From Gnetum montanum (Eukaryota; Streptophyta; Gnetopsida; Gnetales; Gnetaceae): a stretch of 64,000 nucleotides of DNA. A program made the position numbers and the translations under genes. The stretch covers positions 677,377-741,376 of the forward strand of contig MNCI01020297.1 of NCBI GenBank assembly GCA_015680685.1, in the 5' to 3' direction. This document shows, piece by piece, positions 47,925-58,141 of this stretch. The first letter of the stretch is position 1; every line of letters begins with the position of its first letter. The notes under the pieces are model-generated. The model worked only from the letters and a program-made list of their open reading frames with translations. It ran no database searches and had not been told where the DNA came from.

Positions 47925-48015
47925 TGTTAGTCTAGTGATAAGACTCTTGATTTGTAAGCTCTAAGTTATAAGTTTGTTTCCATTGGATAATGCTAAGGTA
48001 TAAATAAATTTATAT
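47925..48015 (+). repeat. tRNA-derived SINE copy, 3'-truncated
   Basis: 'gttagtctagtgataagact' (box A), 'cttgatttgtaagctctaag', 'ggataatgctaaggtataaa'. The downstream half is absent. Confidence 0.6.
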
Positions 48016-48269
48016 CAAAGTATTATAGGGGTAAATGTTATGTTTTAGGTCTTAATTCTTTCCTCCAACCTCTTCATCTTCCCTCCCCCTTCCTCCAAAA
48101 GAAAATGAGTTTTTTTATTTGGTTAGTAATGCATTATGCATTGTATACTTGCTTAGTGTAATCAACTTATGGTTTGTAAATCCTAGGTTTACTTCGAACG
48201 GGTATTCAAATCTGATAATACCATGCGTGTTTTGCTTATGTTCTATAAAAATTGATACTAATACTAATA

Positions 48270-48773
48270 TTTAATTACATATATGTAGATCCAAAGGATC
48301 TATCAAACAAATAAACTAGTGCAAAAAGCAATAGCAACAACATCCTCATTATATTATCATTATCATAATAAAAGAGGGCCAGTTATTTTCAAAAAAAAAA
48401 TAATAACAATAAATCTTGAGTATAATAAGATCACTACTTAGAGCCATAATGCTAATTTTGCTAAGCAGGCCCTAGGAGGATTTGTAGATGAGTGAAAGCC
48501 TAACCTCTATGAGTGGTTGTGCCTAATTACATTTGTGTATATCCAAAGGATCTATCAAAAAAATAAACTAGTAAAAAAACCAATAACAGTAGCATCCTCA
48601 TTATCATAGCATTATCACAATAAAATAAGGTCAACTATTTTTCAAAAAATATCAATAACAATAAATCTTGAATACAATAAGATCATTACCCAGAGCCGTA
48701 ATGTTGATTTCGCTAAGCAGGCCCTAGGAGGATTGGTAGATAAGTGAAAGCCTAACCTCTTTGAATGGTTGTG
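48270..48773. repeat. 252-bp imperfect tandem duplication
   Basis: Two direct copies, about 48270-48521 and 48522-48773. Markers repeat at constant spacing: 'ccaaaggatctatcaa' (48291, 48543), 'gctaagcaggccctaggagg' (ending 48480, 48731) and 'tggttgtgcctaa' (48514, 48766). Copies differ by scattered substitutions. No coding content. A minus-strand tRNA-like piece follows the second copy (about 48765-48835). Confidence 0.8.
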
Positions 48774-49076
48774 CCTAAGCTTGAACCTAGATCTTTGATT
48801 TGAGAAATTAGTATTTGCCATTACTCTAAATGATGGTCTTTTCTTGAGTACAATAGAACTATCCAATATTTATGTAATTTAAATATGTCTTCTATATAAT
48901 TTCCTAGAACTAACATTGATAGCTTGATTAACTTGATAGCTTGACTAGAGATTTGTCATTTTCTTTTGAAGAAATATGTTTTGCAACATTCTAATAATAC
49001 ATGTTGCTCATATTTTACTACTTGCAATGTAAATATTGTTGACATATTCTATTTTCATGTTCCTCAAACAAGGATA

Positions 49077-49190
49077 TGTTAACCTAGTGGTAAGAATCTT
49101 AATTTGAAAGCTACAAGTCATAGGTTTGATTCTAGTGAGTGATGCTAAGTTAGAAAGTTCTAATTAGACTATATATCTTTGGGTGTTTAA
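49077..49190 (+). repeat. tRNA-derived SINE copy
   Basis: 'tgttaacctagtggtaagaa' (box A), 'tcataggtttgattctagtg' (box B), 'gatgctaagttagaaagttc', 'agactatatatctttgggtg'. Confidence 0.65.
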
Positions 49191-50134
49191 TCACATCTAA
49201 CACCTCTAATATTTTTCTAGTAAAATTGAAGCTTTTTTATATTTATGCCTTATTTTACCATTTCTCTAGAACTTTCTTTGTAACAAGTTTCTAAGCTTGT
49301 TTTAAATCTAGTATTCCAATAATATCATCAACATCCCATTCTTTAGTCACAATTATTACTAGCAACAAATTAGTTTCTTATAAAAGTATTGTATATAACA
49401 CTTAAGTTCTCATCTTAAATTCATATAATAATGGTTTTTGAAGTTTTTCGTTTGTTTTTTTAGGTTGGCTACATATCTTGTAGCTACATATTATGAAATA
49501 GTTTCAAGTTAAGGCAAAGGCTAAAGAAGAATTTGGAAATAACTTTCAAGTAGTAATTGATGTGCCTTGATTACACCTCATTAGCTTCATCATTGTTCCA
49601 AGCATTTTTTTTCTTGTTTTTTATTTTTATTTATTTATTTTATTATTATTCATTTTTTTGGATCTAATAACCATCCCTCTTTCCCCACAAAAAAAAGAAG
49701 TTTTGGATTTGACACCTAAAACATTACTCCAAAAATAAAAACTAAAAAATTCCCTAAAGGAAACAAGAGTACCAAAAAGTTTAGTTGTAAATTCAAAAGT
49801 ATTGGAAAAGATACCTATATTGCTAATGAGATGTGAGTTAGCTAGTTACCTCATTGTCAAACAAGCATTAATTCGCGAAGAAGTTATTTTTTTTTTTTTG
49901 TTATACTTGAGGCATCTTCATCTTTTACCTAAGTTTCCTATTAGTGAATGTATATGTTAACATGTTATTTTGTATCAAAGTTAACCTTATGAATTGTGAT
50001 TTCCAAAACTCAAGCGATGATTTCAAAACCTAAGTAGTTGTTATAGGTTAATCATCCCAATTATCTTAAGAGCACAACTAATTTTTATCCTAGAAACTTA
50101 TAATATATTAATTAAAATGCAAGTAGAAATAGGG

Positions 50135-50240
50135 TGCTTGCTTTATTAGTAGGAGTTTAGAAGACTCTTCATTTACAAACTTTGATTTATGGGTTAAGTT
50201 CTAGGGGACAATACTAAGTTATAATGTCCTAATTAAATGA
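50135..50240 (+). repeat. tRNA-derived SINE copy, diverged
   Basis: 'tgctttattagtaggag' and 'aagactcttcatttacaaac', a weak box B 'tatgggttaagttctagg', then 'caatactaagttataatgtc'. It runs into the next copy. Confidence 0.5.
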
Positions 50241-50375
50241 AGTGTGTGCTTAGTGATAAGACTCTTGATTTAGAAGCTCTATATCATGAGTTTGATTATA
50301 GTGGGTAATGTTGAGTTATAAAGTTCTATATATCTTAGGGTGTACCTATGTTTCAATTATTTTAGGTTCCAACAC
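50241..50375 (+). repeat. tRNA-derived SINE copy
   Basis: 'gtgtgcttagtgataagact' (box A), 'atcatgagtttgattatagt' (box B), 'gtaatgttgagttataaagt', 'atatatcttagggtgtacct', 'attttaggttccaacac'. Full length for the family. Confidence 0.65.
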
Positions 50376-50454
50376 ACCTCCTCCAACCCCACCCTATTTG
50401 TTTTAACGATACAAGGTTCTAAAATATATTTTAGGTTAGCATATCCCTTTGGAT

Positions 50455-50610
50455 CAAATATGTTGGAATTGAACTTGTGACTTGTACATTTCAAGGTACA
50501 AACTCTAACCAAGCAAGTTCAATCAAGCTCTAAGAAAGCAAATTCAATCAAGCTTGAAGGCAAAATAGCGATTGTTGCATATAACCACTAGACTATTGGG
50601 ACAAACCCTT
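50455..50610 (-). repeat. tRNA-like SINE relic, minus strand
   Basis: The complement begins GGTTTGTCCCAATAGTCTAG TGGTTA (a good box A) and ends with CACAAGTTCAATTCCAACA (box B-like). About 100 bp lie between them, longer than a tRNA, so it is either two partial heads or an expanded copy. A similar box A stands at 50730-50765 (minus). Confidence 0.5.
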
Positions 50611-51015
50611 AGGTGTAAAAGCAATGAAAAATGATCTATAACTTTTACTTTTAAGACGAAATGAAAAAACCGGTGGCCAAGATGGTGGAGGGCTAGGCTT
50701 TGGCAAATTCCAAAATGACTTCAATAGCATGGGATTTAACAACTGGACTATTGGGCCAATCCCAAGTTCAAAAATAATGTAAATAATTTCTACTTTTTTA
50801 ATCCTTTTTTATTCTTTCTCGTAAATGGTCGTTTCACGCGTCACAAATACAAAAATAAACAATTGAAAAAATAAAAATCTCAAATGATTTTTTCAGAATA
50901 CAAGGGAATCGAGCATGGGTCAGTTCTAACTTTTAACCATGAGTTGATCACAATCAGAGAGAAGGATCCATAGTCTTAATACAAGCCTTGAATTTCAGAA
51001 GGATCAATTTTCACC
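50611..51015. other. Upstream region of the RING gene
   Basis: Holds another minus-strand tRNA-like head at about 50665-50765 and then about 250 bp of single-copy-looking DNA before the ATG at 51016. No clear TATA box could be assigned; the leader 'ggatcaattttcacc' directly precedes the ATG. Confidence 0.4.
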
Positions 51016-51543
51016 ATGAGTGATTCACAATCACAGAGAGGGAGACCAGCCAGCCGTCCAAGGTCTTCACGTCAGATATGGTCGAGGGTTTCCCCAACAG
51101 AAATAAGATGCAAGAGCTCTCCACCTGGTTTATTCAGAAGAAGAGGAATTTGGTCATTGGAGATCGTTATTCCTTTATCTCCACCAAGACAAAGCAACCT
51201 TCCTCCTCCTCCTCCTCCACCAACATCACCAACACCAAGAAATGACACGGATTCTTATAACTACAAGGCTCTGCTGCCTGATTCTACAATGCAATTTGTT
51301 GAATGTCTGCCATTAATGGAGGATGTCGGCAAAAATGAAAACGGTGGTGAGTGCACCATTTGCAGGGAGGAGTTCTCCAAGAATGAGCCTGCAAAATTGC
51401 TCAAGTGCGGCCACCCTTTCCATGTTCAATGTCTGTTATATTGCTTTGTGCACGATAACCGATGCCCACTTTGCCGTCAGGTTGTTGAGGAGATCACCTC
51501 CACCAAGCAAATCAGACTCGCAAAGAACATTCCTCATGATTGA
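51016..51543 (+). CDS. RING-H2 finger protein (probable E3 ubiquitin ligase), single exon
   Basis: Intact 175-residue ORF, the only convincing complete gene here. Residues 113-153 form a RING-H2 finger with ligands C113, C116, C131, H133, H136, C139, C150 and C153, spacing CX2CX14CXHX2HX2CX10CX2C. Such fingers bind two zinc ions and recruit a ubiquitin-conjugating enzyme, so a ubiquitin ligase role is likely; the substrate is unknown. The N-terminal 60 residues are basic and Ser/Arg-rich; a run of seven prolines lies at 63-69. No signal peptide or membrane segment is evident, unlike ATL-type RING-H2 proteins. The Trp often seen before the last CX2C is absent. The first ATG of the frame was chosen, and base composition is richer in GC than the surroundings. 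The neighbour at 52521-52926 lies on the opposite strand, so the two are convergent. Confidence 0.85.
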   Translation: MSDSQSQRGRPASRPRSSRQIWSRVSPTEIRCKSSPPGLFRRRGIWSLEIVIPLSPPRQSNLPPPPPPPTSPTPRNDTDSYNYKALLPDSTMQFVECLPLMEDVGKNENGGECTICREEFSKNEPAKLLKCGHPFHVQCLLYCFVHDNRCPLCRQVVEEITSTKQIRLAKNIPHD

Positions 51544-52520
51544 TCATTAGGTAGGGTTTTGCTGAAATTACTGAAATTAGGGAGGGTGATTCATGAAAGA
51601 TAAGCTGAATAACTTGATTTTGATTCTGAGTAATGACTAATGGTTATTTGCTTTTTGGCAGATCTATCATGTATGAATGTGTCTGATGAGGGAAAGTAGG
51701 GGTGATGAAAGTGTTTAGCATGGATCAGTTGTTGTACTCTGTAAATGAACTTTTGAACTTTAAACTTTACTCGGTCAGTTTGTTTGTTTTCGCCAGTATA
51801 GGATGGAATTTTAGAAGTGTGCCATTTTCCTGTGACTTCTGTTATCTGCATGACGCACTAAAAATTGTATCTGGCTACCTGTATTAAACATTTCTTTGAA
51901 CAAAATTTCTTGTAACCTCCATTAAACATTTCTTTAAACAAAATTTCTTGCATTTTGGATTTCGATTTGGCTTCTAATGATGCTGCCACCTCTTTCCCTT
52001 TTTGTATTGTTGCAATAGGAATATCTGCTAATGATCTCTCCATTCTCATAAATAGCTTACATCCGTTGGTTATTATTTTTGTTATAATTGAATTCGTTGG
52101 TGTTTACTTAATATTTATTCATTGATTTTGATGGTGGACAATGCATTTATCCACTCAAAAACTGTGTAGCTTGCTGATGCAATCTAATGGCGACAGTTTC
52201 CTTTACTATTAGCGTAATCCCTGGAATGTTCCTCGTAACCGATTAAAAAAAAACTAGGAAAAATTTATAAAAACGCTACTTTCTTTATCCCTCAAATATA
52301 GGAAATTTTCTGAGGGACATATTGCAAATTGGCAACCAAATAAGAAATAATCTGTATTCTGTTGTTTGCCAAACGGCTGTTGTTTAGATCCAGAAACAAT
52401 CAGAAAAATAGCTAACAAAGACAACTTGAAAGCAAGCCGTAACATTAACAAGTAGTTTTTAACTCAACAACGGGAACCCTATGCTTACATTCAACTTGAG
52501 TATCCATATTTTCACTGAAG
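51544..52520. other. Intergenic region between two convergent genes
   Basis: About 1 kb without a coding frame. It presumably holds the 3' untranslated regions of both neighbours. A short direct repeat, 'taaacatttcttt...aacaaaatttcttg', occurs twice at about 51886-51950. Confidence 0.5.
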
Positions 52521-52926
52521 TTACGTAGTGTTGCGCTGTTTCATGGAAAACTTAGAAGCCACAGTGCGGAGGCTCCTTTGGAGCTCACTGGAATCATCTC
52601 CCGCTGCCATGCCACTCTGATATCATAAACAAAACAGTGAAAAATTAGAATTTTTCTTACAAAATATATAACAGAGGTAACAATTCTTGCATAGTTGGCT
52701 ATATAGTATTTACCTGAACAATCAGAGTGTGAAAAATTCTATCCTCGTTTGTGAAAGTAGCAACATGAAGCACCTCCTTGCCTTCACTCTCCAACTCCTC
52801 AAGATAACAAGACAGTGGACACCCTTGTCTAGTTGTGAGGATTCTTATCAAATATTGACCACCAGTAACTGTTACCTCTACATTCTCAGTCATAGTTCTA
52901 TCCATTTTTGAGTTTCTTCTCTTTCT
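52521..52926 (-). CDS. 3' exons of a gene with an ACT-like domain (bHLH-type)
   Basis: Two exons fit together in phase 0. The upstream exon 52926-52714 (71 codons) begins after an acceptor GTGTGCAG and ends TTGTTCAG before donor GTAAAT. The last exon 52616-52521 begins after GATATCAG and encodes 31 residues to TAA. The first exon reads NVEVTVTGGQYLIRILTT, then CYLEELESEGKEVLHVATFT and IFHTLIVQ. This is the beta-alpha-beta pattern of the ACT-like domain at the C-terminus of many plant bHLH factors, where it mediates dimerisation. It is preceded by the basic stretch RKRRNSKM. The bHLH motif itself was not found upstream, so the gene is partial here or its first exons are diverged. The domain call is by eye. 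Confidence 0.6.
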
Positions 52927-53257
52927 CTGCACACAGCGACAATACTTTTATCCCTGAATCTTTCCAGAGATTTTCTTGTTAGTTTACAATGGTGGTTTGG
53001 GGTGTTTAAATCTAGCTGTAGATCATATTCTTAGTACCCTAGAAAATCTAAGCACATATTCATGATCTCCGGGTATTTACCTAAATCGTAGAAAAACCCT
53101 GTAACATAATGTAAATCACCAAATGTTTAGCCAGCATCCACTCAAAACTAGCAGAGATTTGACAAATGAAAGCTGAGGTTACTTCATAGCTGCTTGGATG
53201 ACAATACAAGTTAAAAGCTGAAAACCTTAGTTTACTGTTATGGAAGGAAGAAATAAT

Positions 53258-53467
53258 ATACCCGGATGCTCTTGTTCGTTACTGAGGCTTTCAGGGCTGC
53301 TAACATCATCGATACATACAGTGATCTGGCCCTGGATTTAGTAATCTTGTGGGTTGCTTTATTGTACCAGGTTCCTGATCCTGTTCTTCTCCTTATCCTT
53401 CTCAACAACACAGATCTCAAAGTCTTTCCATGCTTCTGGAGAGCTCTTCTGGCCACTGCTAGCAATC
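53258..53467 (-). pseudogene. Possible upstream exon of the ACT-like gene
   Basis: On the minus strand an acceptor-like AATGCAG at 53468 opens a frame reading SSPEAWKDFEICVVEKDKEK, which looks protein-like, but two stops follow at about 53360 and 53338. If splicing used GTACAA at about 53367, the frame would join exon 52926 in phase 0. Another frame stays open for 79 codons (53238-53477) but is merely basic and unconvincing. Either the exon ends early or the gene is decaying. Confidence 0.3.
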
Positions 53468-53616
53468 CTGCATTCATTTCAGAAGAGGAAAGTCAGGCGA
53501 AACTACAGTCAGAACAAAAAATCAGCAGATCAAAGAAAAACGCAGCAGGAACACAGCTTTGCGCACATGGAAAGCCGGCCCAGATGGTAATGATAGAATA
53601 TACTATGCTTGTTTAA

Positions 53617-54227
53617 GCAGATATTAGTGGTTGCACTGCACTATTGTCTCTAGGAAATAGCAACCTGTCTTTTCTTTCCATCAAATAAAAAACCATTATT
53701 GCAGTGTATGTGGTGGCTACTGTCCCAGACTTTTTCAATGTAGGACACCCCGTGATCTTGAAATCATCATCAAAACATATTAAATAAAAGCTTTAAACTT
53801 TCCGCTTTTTCCTGGAATTTATGGTTGCACGACCACCGAGAATGGAAACAAGTCGTGTGTTCGTCAGTGAACCTGAATATTAAAAACAGAATTGTCGAAT
53901 GATGGCATCTACGTAATCAGTTTTGACTACCGTATTTGAGAAGGAAAAGAAAAAAGCAAGTGGTTTGAACTTCCAGGCTCTAGATTCCCACGTAAAATTT
54001 CTCTTTCTTTTCTATTCTGTTTTTTAAAATTATTATTATTATTACTTCATTGCCTTTCTGTATATTTACACGACTTCACAGCTGAAAACGAAGTATTTTT
54101 AAAACTCATATAAACCTGCATGCTGAATGAAAGAGGACATAGATGTCTAAATTTAATTGTTTTGATGTATGAAAGTAATTAATCATCAGCATTATTCAGT
54201 TATAGGTAGTGGAGCAGTTTAGTTTCT
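53617..54227. other. Single-copy-looking DNA without recognisable gene
   Basis: No domain seen on either strand. If the minus-strand gene is longer, its 5' exons and promoter should lie here. Confidence 0.3.
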
Positions 54228-54287
54228 AACTATTATTTTTCACACTACCATCTATTTAACTATTATTTTTCACACTACCATCTATTT
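54228..54287. repeat. Two perfect 30-bp direct repeats
   Basis: 'aactattatttttcacacta' and the next ten bases occur twice head to tail (54228-54257 and 54258-54287). Confidence 0.85.
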
Positions 54288-54571
54288 AACCGTTTGACAC
54301 TATATTGAATATCTCAATGACAAAATATTTAGATTAACCATGGGACTTCTAAGATGTAAGTCATAAGCCCTTAATCAACATGAATCATAATCTTTTTCCT
54401 TAGTAATTACATATTGATTTTATAATTAATAATATTTTTTGGGTCTTATGGTTAGTACTATTTCACCTTTAAGTTAAGTTACTTTGATGCTAGTGAATTG
54501 CTAAGTTTTTTGTGTGGATAAAAAGATTATTTTTGTAACATTACTAATCATTATGTTTCAAGGAGAACTTA

Positions 54572-54690
54572 TGGGTAATGCTAAATAATATTCTGTTCAT
54601 AATGCTAGAGGGAGAGTTTATTGGTAATGCTAAATAATATTTCGTCCATAACATTCCAAGGTCAGCTAAATAATATTTCATCCATAATAC
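54572..54690. repeat. Short imperfect direct repeats
   Basis: 'ggtaatgctaaataatatt' occurs at 54574 and 54623; a shorter copy 'gctaaataatatttc..ccataa' is at 54665. Spacings are 49 and 36 bases. Confidence 0.7.
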
Positions 54691-54747
54691 TAACATATTT
54701 GCTCCAACTAATCTATAGATTATATGTTTGTCTTCTTATTGCAATGT

Positions 54748-54975
54748 ACAAGGAATAAAATTGGAAAGGCCATAGGAATATGTATGGAAACAACAATCCA
54801 TGAAAATTCAAAATATTTTGCAACACAAGATTTAGTACCAAACTTGGAATTAGTTAATTTAATACACAAGGAATAAAATTTGAAAGGGCAAGAGAGTATG
54901 TATGCAAACAACAATCCATAAAAATTCAAAATATTTTGTAGCACAAGATTTAGTATCAAACTTAGAATTAGTTAT
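54748..54975. repeat. 118-bp imperfect tandem duplication
   Basis: 'acaaggaataaaatt' starts at 54748 and 54866. 'aacaacaatccat' and 'aaaattcaaaatattttg' and 'gcacaagatttagta' recur in both copies. No coding content; the minus-strand frame 54720-54959 simply reads through both copies. Confidence 0.85.
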
Positions 54976-56984
54976 CCTTCTCATCATGCAAATTTTAGGT
55001 ATATATATTAAATATATAACAAACCAATTTTAATATATCTTTCCAAGCTTTTAACATCATTTTGATTATTGAAATGATCTTTTATAATATACTCGTTTGC
55101 TAGTAATTTGGGTCATGCTTCAAGTAAGTTAAGTTCTACCTTTTTTCCCAAAGTATCATTTTCAGTATATGAGGATATATAATCAAAGTTTTAATTTTGA
55201 AAGAATATTTTTTTGGGGGATCCAATACCCCTCCTCTCCCTTTAATTTTGAAATTCCTTTTCCCTTAAAACATTCCTTCCCTTCCGTAGTTCGCTCCAAA
55301 AAATACATAATTTAATGTCAAATGTAGGTTAAGGAAGAAAGATAAATATTAATTTGAAAGTCAGGGCAATGTTAAAAAATCAAAGCTAAGGATGATTAAG
55401 ATTGTTTATCCCTTTAATAAAAAAGACAATCATACTTTTAGAGTTCATTCTTGTATGTAAGGTTCTTTTCACCAAAGCTAGTTAAGCTAGTATATTTAGC
55501 TTTGTTTATGGGACTTAGGGCATCACAGAAGCCTAGAAAAAATAGCAAATAACTAACAAGAAAATTATTTATGATACATTTATACTAACCACAAGAAAAA
55601 ATAATAGTTATTCAATACTACTGATGTCAACATCGCTAATATGTGAGTTAGCTACAGTGGCAGTGCTATGGGTACTATAGTTACCAGCCTCTCTTCCAGC
55701 TACAGGTGGTGATGACAATGGTAAGGTCAACTACATGTCAAAAGAAATAGGGCTCACAAGATTCTATTTTTCTCTGTAATGGCAAAGGAAATGCACATGC
55801 ATACCAAACCATGCATACAATGCATTGGTCCTTGACTATGGGTGCATGGCATTCACTATGGTAGGCAGTCTCTCTTGACGATGGTGAAGCTGCAGTAAGT
55901 AACCTCCCTAGGTTTTTTTCCATCAACGACAACTAGCGCATGAATGGTGGCATCTGCAGTAGGCACATTTGTGGCAAATAGTAGTAGGTAACCATAGATA
56001 GTAGCAGGCATGTGCTCTAAGTGGTGGCATGGGGTTCTAGCCTCTCCTCTATTCGAGAACACCCATCGCAAATAAAATGGTGTACATGCCAAGAAACAAA
56101 GGTTGCAAACGACATGTTTACAACACATGGAGTGGACAACTATATCATCTCTCTCTTTCTCTCCCTCTCCTAGAGGCTATGAGGAGTGTCAACTATGACA
56201 ACGTCCATGATGACAGACAACATGAACTAGCAGTAGCATTAAGGACTAGGAAAAAGTTTAAATTTTCTAGTTACCTACTATATTTTCATGAAGTCTTAAA
56301 GTTTAGGATAGCTATCCTACTCAAATTACCTGATTTTTCAATTTAATTACTTTTTTTTTTGTTTAATGTCACATGGCCCTCTCCAATTGAGACTATTCTT
56401 AAGTTTCCATACCCATATGGGAGGCATCCTAGATAATAGTTTTCTCAAATGAGTTTTTTCTCCCGATGTTGGTGCATCCAAAATTAATGCATTAATAAAT
56501 ACATTTTATAGAAAAATAAAATTAAATCTATTTATTCTCTTTGTCCATGCCCTTACTACTATATGAATCCATCAAAAAACTCCAGGTGATGACATTATGA
56601 TGAGGCAAATGGAAAAAAGTTTTATGAGGATCTGAGATTTCACATATTACACTATGAGTGTAAAGTAGCCTACGCCCACTAGTAGACTACATGTCATTAC
56701 CATATTTTACCATTTTGGATATGATTTTGAATTTCCTTGCTCTTCCCAAGCATTAATATTTTGGCATGTGGGATTCATCTCCAAATTTTGTCTATGCATG
56801 TACCCTTCAATTTCAACTTACACGAATGTCTCCACATATGGAGAAAATATCTGATTTTAAGGTTATCACTTGCAAAAGAGCTTATAGGTTGGGAAAGAGA
56901 GAATAGTTGATACAAAATTTCAATTTTTTTTGAAAGGTAAACTTTGAGTAGCCTATAGGAGGTCGTTGTAGCTTGTTATTGTTG
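54976..56984. other. Unclassified stretch
   Basis: No supported gene. A minus-strand frame at 55856-56128 (90 codons, with HALVVVDGKKPREV) is open but matches no family I recognise. The DNA around it has a CT-rich block near 56147-56170. Confidence 0.3.
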
Positions 56985-57860
56985 TCATTGACCATATGGT
57001 TTGGTATTGACCATGCTTTGAAGACAAAATTCTCAAGATAAGAAACTCTAAGGAAAAAAAAACGCATTTATTTTTTCTTTCACAAATGAAATGGAGTACA
57101 AAAGATAATGGAAACAATGTCCCACTAACAAAAAATACTCGAGATCCTTACATTACTGTTGCTTACACAAGGATCAAAGCCATTCAATAATAACTTCTTG
57201 TCATTCCATCGTCCATGATCCAAGATGACTCAAAACAAGAGTGCTCGAGATGAGCTCAACTCTCCTCTCTCAAGACACTTTCTTTTATTATCCTCCAAAA
57301 ACTCCAAGCTCTCTTCTTTCACTTACACTTGCTCTCTTCTATTCAAGCTTAGGCCTTGATACCTATTTATGTACTTTCTGATGACTTTTCATCTTCCCTT
57401 GGCATTCAATTTACAAAGACATGTCCTTTGGAATTTAGCTTGAAATACATCATAGAAAATTAGAGATGTCTTTATTGAATGTTAAATAGTTGAAAAGAAG
57501 ATGTCTTTAGCCTAGGAAAAAAATCTTTCCTAAGACCAAAAATTGTAGAGAAGATGTTTACTTGCTGAAGTAGATGCCTGTTCTTCAAATGCCTACCTAT
57601 TGAAGGATAGATGTCTATCCTTCTAGAGTAGATGTCTATCTAGCAAAGTAGACATCTATTCTAGAGAGTAGACATCTATCCCACTTAAGCTCCCAAAAAG
57701 GACATCCTTTTTAAAGTCTGGGTTAGCCAAACACCTCAAAACAAGACCCCATGGGTCCCAAAACACCTCAAACTCATCAAAACATGCTCAAACACATCTA
57801 AAACATGTCAAAACTCAAAGTAAGACACACCATCATTTGAGGGATGATATATTGGTCAAA
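56985..57860 (-). repeat. Element J 3' LTR
   Basis: Shares with the right copy 'aaattctcaagata', 'acaacaagagtgct', 'gagctcaactctcctctctc' (right: gagttgaactctcctctctc), and 'aagaagatgtctttagc'. The TATA box is the complement of CTATTTATGTAC near 57363-57374. The right end is approximate. Confidence 0.65.
57565..57690 (-). promoter_or_regulatory. Tandem/inverted AGATGTCTATC array in U3 of element J
   Basis: Five copies of GTAGATGTCTATC or its near inverse GTAGACATCTATC stand 20-25 bp apart, upstream of the TATA box on the minus strand. ATAGATGTCTAT is almost palindromic, which suits a dimeric DNA-binding protein; this is inference. Confidence 0.55.
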
Positions 57861-58110
57861 ATAATGTCCTTATCAGTATCGTTACTCTTAAAAAGACTCT
57901 TTACTTCACACAAGAGGCTTTTATACTTCGTATAGCAAATGCACCCTCACATAGGGCAACAACACACAAAAATAAAAACAATCCAGCAGACAGAGTGGCT
58001 AGAGCTCATAATATTTTAACTCCACCATCTAATACAAACACACTCATACCACATACACATGAAATGGTTGGAGCTCACAAAATACATAAAACATGTACTA
58101 AAATTTATAT

Positions 58111-58141
<31 letters not shown>

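Noticed and set aside
51323-51550. Second plus-strand frame inside the RING gene
   Set aside because: Shifted frame with no domain; the RING frame accounts for the sequence.
53266-53616. 116-codon plus-strand ORF near the ACT-like gene
   Set aside because: No recognisable domain; overlaps candidate minus-strand exon and its splice sites.
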